A stretch of DNA of 64,000 nt from Siphlonurus alternatus. Its lineage: Eukaryota > Arthropoda > Insecta > Ephemeroptera > Siphlonuridae. The DNA lies in the NCBI GenBank assembly GCA_949825025.1, contig OX463788.1, positions 32,304,878 to 32,368,877 of the forward strand. Reading direction: 5' to 3'. Positions 60,801 through 64,000 of the stretch are shown piece by piece; position 1 is the stretch's first letter, and each line of letters opens with the position of its first letter. The notes beneath the pieces are model-generated. The model made no database searches and was not told the DNA's origin. It worked only from the letters and a program-made list of their open reading frames with translations. The position numbers and the translations under genes are program-made.

Positions 60801-63501
60801 CCCTGCACTTCTCAGCATTTGAGCGACATCGAGTGTGCACCACAAACTACCGCCTCGGCCATGCTCTTACTCGTCACTACCTCTCGGGTGCTCTTTTCAG
60901 GGCAGGCAAGTAATTTATTTTACTTCGGACTGTGATGCCTAAAATCCCCTTTTAATTGTGTTTTGCCAATTGCTAATAAGGTTGTATAGTTGAGCCATAT
61001 CTTGTTCATAAACATTTAAAAAAAAAATGTGGTTATGAGTTTGAATACTGGTTATTGACTTAAAAGCTATTAGTCAATGTGCTGTCAACTACAGCCATTC
61101 ATGGTTCATTGGTGTTGGCAAGGTGTCTTTATTATTCTTTGAGATTTCCATTTTTCTTCACTTAAATTTGGTAGCAAATTCTTCCCTACCCTTAACCCTC
61201 AGATGGTTAGGAATGAGAATAAATCATAGATTTAAATTTCAGATATGAAAGCTACCTTTGATTCTTCTATTCTTCTTCCATGTGGATTCAACTTGTTTTG
61301 CAATGGAAAACTTAGAATTTGCTGGCACTTATCACGACACTAAGTCACAATACTAAGTTTTTCTTGTTCGCAATCAAATCAATTTGAAAAGAGGGGAACT
61401 TGATTCATTTTAACATTTGTGTTAAATGTTCTTTGTTTCTTTGTTTGTTTTTTCATCAGTTATATTGAATAAGTCTGTATTTAAATGAACTTTATGTCCA
61501 TAATTTTCTCATCTCTAATTTTAAGTTGTGTGAATCATTTCAGTTCTGCACAAAACAATTGTATTATTGTTATTTGTGTGCAGGTTGGGTTGTAGGCTCC
61601 CTGGAGTTGTTGGGCAGTCCTGGTGGATTTGCACTCACCGTTAGCTCTGGACTGCGAGACTTTGTGTGTCTGCCCTACCTGGGAATTCTTCAAGGGCCCT
61701 GGGGATTTTTGGCAGGTGTCACTCATGGCTCAGCCTCCCTGATGAAGCACGTCACTGCTGGTAAGTCATCCAACATTTTTGCCGTCTCGACTAAATTGAT
61801 GAGTTAGTTTGTTAGATAGAACATGCAAATGCAAAGAATGAATTGGCATTAAAGTAGATTAACCACGAAATATAGACAGGCTACATAATAATACACAATG
61901 TCACAAACTCGAGAATGTGCGGGAGTAATGAGCAATGCAATTATGACATCATTTTTCACAACAAAAGCACCGGCCTGGACAGAAAGATGACATACTGCAT
62001 ACATCACTACACGTGCATTCTTTCTTTTCCATTTATATACTGGAGAACTAGCATGTTTCTAACATTTTTTTTTTTTAACATTTTTGATTACATCAGGAAC
62101 TTGATGCATAAAATATAAAGATAAAGGATGTTGAATCTGTACAATTTTACAGATTTAATTTTTTTAAATTGCGGAAAATGACTGATTCTTTTCCTACTAT
62201 AATCAATGAAAAAGAAGACATGTTCTTGATGTCCATAATATTTAAATTTTTTCTTGATGATGATAGCAAAAGTTTTTTTAAATATTTCCAATAAGTGAAC
62301 CTCTCATTTACCAAACAGTAATAAAGAATTGGTGATGATTTCTTGAATGATTTTGTTTGTTAAATTATTTTAATATTTAACAACATTTTGTTATGATGCA
62401 GGTACCTTGAGTTCTATCACAAACCTTGCATCGAGTGTGGCACGCAACCTTGATCGGTGCTCATTGGACCGTGAGCATGTTGAGCGAGCAGAAGAGGCAC
62501 GCAGGCAGCGTCCCCAGGGCATTGGGCAGGGTGTACTGCAGGGGCTTAGCAGCCTTGGCATCAGTTTGCTTGGTAAGCAACCAACGCTTCATGTTAGTTA
62601 AAAAATAATTAAAAGGGAAAACCTTGTAATATTCCATTTCCCCATTTATTCAATTTTTTAAGGAAAATAAATCATTCAGGTTGTGATATATTATTTAAAG
62701 GAAAGGCAGGAAATACCAGTCAATCCGATCAAAAAATCACAGCAAGTGAAAATCAGGAAAATCTTGTGGTCGTAGGTACACTTTGAAAATATCAATTTAC
62801 ACCCTATGAAATACATTTCACATCGTCGAGATGCTTCATCAGTCGCAAGTAGAGTTTGACTCAATCTCAACGATAAGAAACGTCTTTCATAATGTAAATT
62901 AATATTTTCAAAGTGTACCTATGACCACAAGATTTTCACCTGCTGTGACTTTTTCGATTGGTCAAGCCTTGCTGGTATTTCCTGTCCTTTTCCTTAAATA
63001 ATATATTTCAATATTTTGTATTAATTTTACTTTTAGTTATTGCAGAAACAAGTTAACACAGATTATTAGCAGAAGTATCAGAATTTCAGAAACATATCTT
63101 ACTTTGTGAGTAACACCCGATATGTTAACTTAAGTTCAAGTTGTATAGTACAAATACAAAAAATATAAAGTACAATTATTTGAATTTGAGCTATAGTACC
63201 TATTTTTTTCTGTTTTTTGCTGTAATAAATAACAAAGTTGAAATTTCCTGTAACAAAATATGACACTGCGGAGTCTGACGATCAGAGTAATGTTGCAGGT
63301 GCTGTCAGTGGGATTGCTCACCACCCATTGCAGGCAATGGTTCACCAGCAATCTGGCTCGTCTCACCTCTCGGGGCTGGTGGCAGGTGTAGGTCTGGGGT
63401 TGGTCGGAGCTTTCACCAAGCCATTGAGTGGTGCTGCAGAGTTGGTGGCCCTCACTGGTCAGGGGCTGCTGCACGGAGCAGGCTGGAGTTCTCTACCTCA
63501 G
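28667..63501 (+). CDS. VPS13B: VPS13B (COH1), partial: N-terminus through most of the C-terminal region
   Basis: VPS13B is a giant bridge-like lipid-transfer protein of the Golgi. The 18 coding exons are 28667-28934, 29736-29832, 32114-32295, 32905-33008, 33655-33859, 34068-37038, 40745-44972, 45810-46073, 46708-46869, 50659-50960, 56087-56310, 58506-58718, 58902-59293, 60133-60651, 60716-60905, 61584-61760, 62402-62572 and 63299-63501. Phases agree throughout, giving 3624 codons (human about 4022). The chorein domain starts the protein (SLWGGEAVFHNLSLRLDVLE, AISVPWTKLHSEP). VPS13B-type landmarks follow: PPGYVQSLVNRIV, CLDRRNASGKIEFYE, SVSDQQLPMLLRV, WVGWAWSFVP near 316, AEVEDRQYQLDIHK and GWVVGSLELLGSP. 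An in-frame TAA at 28622 precedes the ATG. The extreme C-terminus lies beyond the window. Confidence 0.96.
29477..29667. mobile_element. AGCTATCTGC palindromic MITE, copy 1
   Basis: tcccttgtccggagtaacaa and gagctatctgc-type words on the left are mirrored by gcagatagctcatta and tcggacaaag on the right, with two further inverted AGCTATCTGC copies inside. It lies in VPS13B intron 1. Relatives are at 57978 and 58232. Confidence 0.7.
29970..30334. mobile_element. TTAA-flanked near-perfect palindrome
   Basis: GGTAGAGATAATATGGATCA...TGATCCGTATTATCTCTACC pair along almost the full 365 bp, with TTAA at 29966-29969 and 30335-30338. The core words tgttctcctctacatcccct and atcagtaggtaaaatatcag are shared with the GGGTAAGG elements at 7078 and 9154, so the families are related although their tips differ. 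Confidence 0.8.
30516..31556. mobile_element. About 1-kb element with AGCTAGCAGAGAAAA ends
   Basis: The left end (agctagcagagaaaa, gagaaggctcaggc) is mirrored by the right end (gcctgagccttcta, ttttctctgcagct). The interior has two GC-richer segments (30590-30780 and 31340-31470) separated by AT-rich DNA. Both can be translated for 60-90 residues but match nothing I recognise. It lies in VPS13B intron 2. Confidence 0.5.
33042..33240. repeat. Dispersed repeat with (ATTT)n microsatellite, second copy
   Basis: Positions 33042-33151 repeat 2747-2850 (ttttgtgattttgttgata, ccttgcattttcaatatttc, tagaaataagaga), followed by about 90 bp of (ATTT)n. It starts about 35 bp after the VPS13B exon 4 donor. 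Confidence 0.8.
33403..33612. mobile_element. MITE with GTTCCTTTATACAGGTTAAG ends
   Basis: GTTCCTTTATACAGGTTAAG at the left is inverted at the right as CTTAACCTGTATAAAGGAAC. It is 210 bp, ends about 40 bp before VPS13B exon 5, and is non-coding. Confidence 0.75.
33878..33940. mobile_element. tRNA-SINE body fragment
   Basis: gtggagtataaacagccata, agctgcgttcctcctacc and catctagtag match 19168-19220 inside the tRNA-derived SINE. It lies in the short intron between VPS13B exons 5 and 6. Confidence 0.65.
34068..37038 (+). CDS. VPS13B: VPS13B giant exon 6 (2971 nt)
   Basis: It encodes about 990 residues (286-1276) without interruption. It starts after acceptor tgtacag with GSSTAEQRSGDEE and ends HFC|R before gtaacg. 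It contains WVGWAWSFVP and the alternating repeats of the groove wall. The equivalent human region is split across many exons. An ATG at 34049 lies in the intron and is not the start. Confidence 0.93.
37376..37588. mobile_element. Snapback MITE, GGATAGGAATAACCAGCAAGG family, copy 1
   Basis: Exactly complementary arms of about 40 bp carry ataaccagcaaggcctta and its mirror taaggccttgctggttat. The interior includes gcaagattttcacctgctgt, shared with 62930. It lies in VPS13B intron 6. Confidence 0.75.
37690..38058. mobile_element. One arm of the AGTAGAGTGA element family
   Basis: ttgaggattttcaatatttt, aatggctccgtaaaa, accatagttca, gaaacaccaa and the end gctcactctactttaa match half of the palindrome at 49624-50281. 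The other arm is missing. Confidence 0.65.
38250..38390. mobile_element. Diverged snapback MITE (ACAACAAGCCTTACC arms)
   Basis: acaacaagccttacctt and ggtaaggcttgttgctttt are inverted ends about 140 bp apart, and the outer words ctatctctttccttaaa resemble the 37376 family. It directly abuts the 38394 element. Confidence 0.55.
38394..40204. mobile_element. 1.8-kb TTAA-flanked DNA transposon (AGACAGGGTCACCCCAG ends)
   Basis: AGACAGGGTCACCCCAGA begins inverted repeats of about 125 bp (continuing gctttctttcatgtagtct and ctttttgacactcaaag). TTAA lies at 38390-38393 and 40205-40208. The interior has no open frame longer than about 80 codons, so it is non-autonomous. It fills much of VPS13B intron 6. 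Confidence 0.85.
40496..40667. mobile_element. Mariner/pogo-like MITE (CAGTAAAAACTTGTTATTACG)
   Basis: CAGTAAAAACTTGTTATTAC and GTAATAACAAGTTTTTACTG are inverted ends flanked by TA on both sides (40494-95, 40668-69). It is 172 bp and ends about 75 bp before VPS13B exon 7. TA flanks and CAGT ends fit Tc1/mariner/pogo-type elements. Confidence 0.8.
40745..44972 (+). CDS. VPS13B: VPS13B giant exon 7 (4228 nt)
   Basis: It encodes about 1409 residues (1277-2685) in one exon, from RDCDETEWHAGQHLGLILRC to LNLDDICTQ before gtaaat. It includes EDRQYQLDIHK, a Ser/acidic linker (YDSNEELPSDQGYEASEESS), FNLSESQLCRMELP and YVLCNDLAEPIRLRQCDTGE, which leads into the VAB-like region. With exon 6 it makes up two thirds of the coding sequence in view. 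Confidence 0.93.
46210..46540. mobile_element. Foldback MITE, GAAATGGATAGAGGG family, copy 3
   Basis: aatggacaacatacatgaaa...tttcatgtatgttgtccatt are the outer ends, and gcagaaatgaatagagggta and its complement the inner arms. It lies in VPS13B intron 8. Intron 7 (44973-45809) shows no recognised element. Confidence 0.8.
46917..47593. mobile_element. TTAA-flanked element (AGTAGAGTGATCA ends)
   Basis: AGTAGAGTGATCA...TGATCACTCTACT lie between TTAA at 46913-46916 and 47594-47597. The 677-bp interior is unique and non-coding. The tips match the 49624 element, but the interior does not. Confidence 0.75.
47655..47839. mobile_element. hAT-type MITE, copy 4
   Basis: CAGGCGCAGATCCAGG...CCTGGATCCTCGCCTG are flanked by perfect ATTATATA at 47647-47654 and 47840-47847. 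The G/C runs in both arms match copies at 702, 1781 and 5969. Confidence 0.85.
48276..48345. repeat. (ATTT)n microsatellite
   Basis: About 15 ATTT units lie in VPS13B intron 9. The upstream flank does not match the repeat at 2747 and 33042. Confidence 0.85.
48513..48692 (-). other. Possible coding fragment or pseudo-exon, unidentified
   Basis: The minus strand reads VVDMINRDHADTPRSIEI, then DTLHWVSHIVFKLEEPCGPL, ending SSDPRTFKQ and a stop, after a weak acceptor-like ttcaag. Composition is more protein-like than its AT-rich surroundings. No family is recognised. It may be a retrocopy fragment, a transposon piece or chance. The adjoining 48730-48840 is unusually GC-rich. Confidence 0.25.
49624..50281. 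mobile_element. Large TTAA-flanked palindrome (AGTAGAGTGA family)
   Basis: This 658-bp element is nearly self-complementary over its full length. It starts AGTAGAGTGAGCGATC and ends TCTTTCACTCTACT, with TTAA at 49620-49623 and 50282-50285. Internal words (ctgccctctattgagaa, ttggtgtttcttaggccc) recur inverted. The 37690 and part of the 27140 sequences are relatives. Confidence 0.85.
52031..53329 (+). pseudogene. Academ-like transposase remnant with CXC domain
   Basis: Pieces in different frames follow in order. First comes MSDNECQAVCVICTATL, then after a frameshift QVKSAGLKTLCEASAARNG and ESVVLHLNCYVKYSRT. Next is FDLKLPCLFCGEPA (52406 onward), then LGVAAKGLLFIHAISGCDST (to about 52670). After another frameshift an intact 231-residue frame (52634-53329) carries SLPTNSAAAMHHSLRVYHQ, VQQWLGVDLPPTEWGW and nine cysteines at residues 143-175 (CNC, CFC, CSPMCGQC), then a basic tail. 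GCDST resembles the GCD(Y/T) metal-site motif of XPG/FEN nucleases. The middle catalytic region is missing, so it is dead. Confidence 0.65.
53578..53622. repeat. (TC)n microsatellite
   Basis: About 21 TC units lie inside the long-TIR element. Confidence 0.9.
53728..55218. mobile_element. Nested element with CAGTGGCGTAG / CTACGCCCCTG ends
   Basis: CAGTGGCGTAGCCAG at the left and CTACGCCCCTG at the right are imperfect inverted ends with G/C runs inside each arm. It is about 1.5 kb, non-coding and AT-rich, and sits within the Academ-like element. It includes a second copy (54165-54330) of the ATTGCTTTTCGATTGTAC repeat. No clean target duplication is visible. Confidence 0.5.
56542..56665. repeat. 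(TA)n microsatellite
   Basis: Over 100 bp of nearly uninterrupted TA lies in VPS13B intron 11. The frame through it (YIYIYIYI) is not a gene. Confidence 0.9.
56672..57045 (-). mobile_element. Mosaic of tRNA-SINE tail and 5S-SINE head fragments
   Basis: 56672-56835 repeats the tRNA-SINE body at 18978-19140 (ttgacgccattttaccc, agttatcttgcgacc, cactcttctgggctc). 56955-57043 is a minus-strand 5S-like head (ccaagtactaaccacgct, gttgcttaacttcggtga). Between them lies an unassigned stretch bounded by ggggtgatcac and gtgtcacccc. Confidence 0.6.
57067..57230 (-). mobile_element. LINE 3'-end fragment
   Basis: tcttttattaaacacaaaag, tgtacat, and ttatatataatatttacag match the 3' end of the LINE at 10188. 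No reverse transcriptase remains. Confidence 0.7.
57380..57775 (+). mobile_element. 5S-rRNA-derived SINE, plus strand, with poly-A tail
   Basis: The head ggttctcgttagatcaccga...ggttagtacttggatggg is 5S-rRNA-like. The body (cctggggtaaattc, tggttccccaggctttgg, ctgactgaggttttcc) matches the SINE at 16382. The 3' end has ttgtaaaataaaaaaaa and a poly-A run, followed by an unrelated poly-T. Extra bases and the missing 5S 5' third exclude a real 5S gene. Confidence 0.8.
57978..58150. mobile_element. AGCTATCTGC palindromic MITE, copy 2
   Basis: atcgtcacttgtctgaaata...tattccggacaagggacgat are the inverted ends, with four inverted or direct AGCTATCTGC-type words inside. TA flanks both sides. It lies in VPS13B intron 11. 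Confidence 0.75.
58232..58370. mobile_element. AGCTATCTGC palindromic MITE, copy 3
   Basis: ctcgtccataataatgagct...gacgagggacgag and internal gagctatctgc words repeat the family. It lies only about 80 bp from copy 2 and about 135 bp before VPS13B exon 12. Confidence 0.7.
59440..59665. repeat. Repeat with inverted and direct GTTATTCTTACGAGG words
   Basis: ttgttaatcaccatg, aggcatggtgattaac, cgttaatcatcatgcc and tattcttacgaggcaagg form nested inverted pairs. Similar words occur at 38765-38830 inside another element. It lies in VPS13B intron 13 and its family is unknown. Confidence 0.5.
60716..63501 (+). CDS. VPS13B: VPS13B C-terminal exons 15-18
   Basis: Exons 60716-60905, 61584-61760, 62402-62572 and 63299-63501 encode the conserved VPS13/ATG2-like C-terminal region: LVIEPVSVMVSLHTSLKVFI, LSGALFRAG, GWVVGSLELLGSPGG, SSITNLASSVARNLDR, GLSSLGISLLG, and then FTKPLSGAAELVALTGQG. 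In human VPS13B the same motifs occur in the same order. Exon 18 ends in phase 0 at Q before gtatgc, so at least one further exon lies past 64000. Confidence 0.92.
60906..60911 (+). other. VPS13B: Non-canonical GC splice donor (VPS13B intron 15)
   Basis: Exon 15 must end at GCAG (60905) to join GWVVGS in phase with exon 16. The intron then begins gcaagt, the strong GC-AG donor consensus AG|GCAAGT. The nearest GT (60910) would shift the frame and add residues absent from the family. Confidence 0.85.
62700..62998. mobile_element. Snapback MITE, copy 2 (GGCAGGAAATACCAG family)
   Basis: aaggaaaggcaggaaatacc...ggtatttcctgtccttttcc are inverted ends. The inner pair gtaggtacactttgaaaata and its complement also pairs. 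The interior gcaagattttcacctgctgt is shared with 37376. It lies in VPS13B intron 17. Introns 15 and 16 (60906-62401) and the tail 63502-64000 show nothing recognisable. Confidence 0.7.
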
Positions 63502-64000
63502 GTATGCCACATTATACAGCCTGTTCACAGTATATTATTATATAACCTATGGAAGCTGAATAGATAATCCTTACAAGGTGCACAGTTTTGTATGTCTTTG
63601 TTTCATCTTTTCTCTACTTCCCTGAATTTCAGAGAAAATTGTAATTAGTTTTTTTACTAGGATTATAAGTTGTAAGTCACCCAATTATAGAGAAGTTTTC
63701 TAACTTTAAAGAAATGCTTATCCTACATTGTCAGTCATCAGTATAGGGAAACTTTTAAAATGCAGAAGCTACTGCAACAGGGGGAAAAAAAAAGTTTAAA
63801 AAAATTATTGAGGGCTTTCTCCCCGGCTTCCACCCAGTCAAAAATATTTGACATTTTGGACATATAATACACAAGATAGTATTTTAACACTAATGATTTG
63901 TGTATGAGGTTATTTTTTAATAGTTAACTAAGCTGAAATTGTCAGCAAAATTCCAAAACAAAATTTGCTAGATCACTGTGCAATGAACAAGTGAAGATGA

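Noticed and set aside
1..64000. CRISPR arrays, phage or bacterial operons
   Set aside because: No regularly spaced unique-spacer repeats, no polycistronic frames and no ribosome binding sites were seen. The genes are spliced animal genes.

Overview
The window is intron-rich, AT-rich animal DNA full of transposon relics. It holds parts or all of three conserved metazoan genes and nothing prokaryotic: no operons, ribosome binding sites or CRISPR arrays. The genes have GT-AG introns of 100 bp to 5 kb. The 5S-rRNA-derived SINEs carry a protostome-like 5S sequence (ATCACCGAAGTC...GGATGGGTGACC). Together this suggests an invertebrate bilaterian, perhaps an arthropod or another protostome. The species cannot be told from the sequence.

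Layout. (1) 1216-4792, plus strand: the 3' half of an alpha/epsilon-sarcoglycan gene (transmembrane segment and cytoplasmic tail; earlier exons lie upstream of the window). (2) 8236-25322, minus strand: a complete MIC60/mitofilin gene in 12 coding exons. I rebuilt these by splice-phase bookkeeping to an open frame of 689 residues. (3) 28667 to beyond the right end, plus strand: VPS13B, with 18 coding exons in view (3624 codons); the extreme C-terminus is missing. Sarcoglycan and MIC60 are tail to tail. MIC60 and VPS13B are head to head, with a 1.95 kb transposon between them. The three genes share no pathway (sarcolemma complex, mitochondrial cristae, Golgi lipid transfer), so their adjacency is probably incidental.

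Between the exons there are many mobile-element relics, several with readable target-site duplications. They include four hAT-type MITEs with 8-bp duplications, a 543-bp hAT MITE, and at least seven elements bounded by TTAA. Others are three foldback elements sharing a GAAATGGATAGAGGG core, AGCTATCTGC palindromes, 5S- and tRNA-derived SINEs, a degenerate LINE reverse transcriptase and a palindromic GGATGCGCATCC array. The most unusual object is a 4.5-kb element at 51265-55783 in a VPS13B intron. It has about 445-bp inverted repeats and a broken gene carrying a GCD(S/T)TSA motif and a nine-cysteine CXC-type domain. I read it as a decayed, internally deleted Academ-like (XPG-nuclease) transposon.
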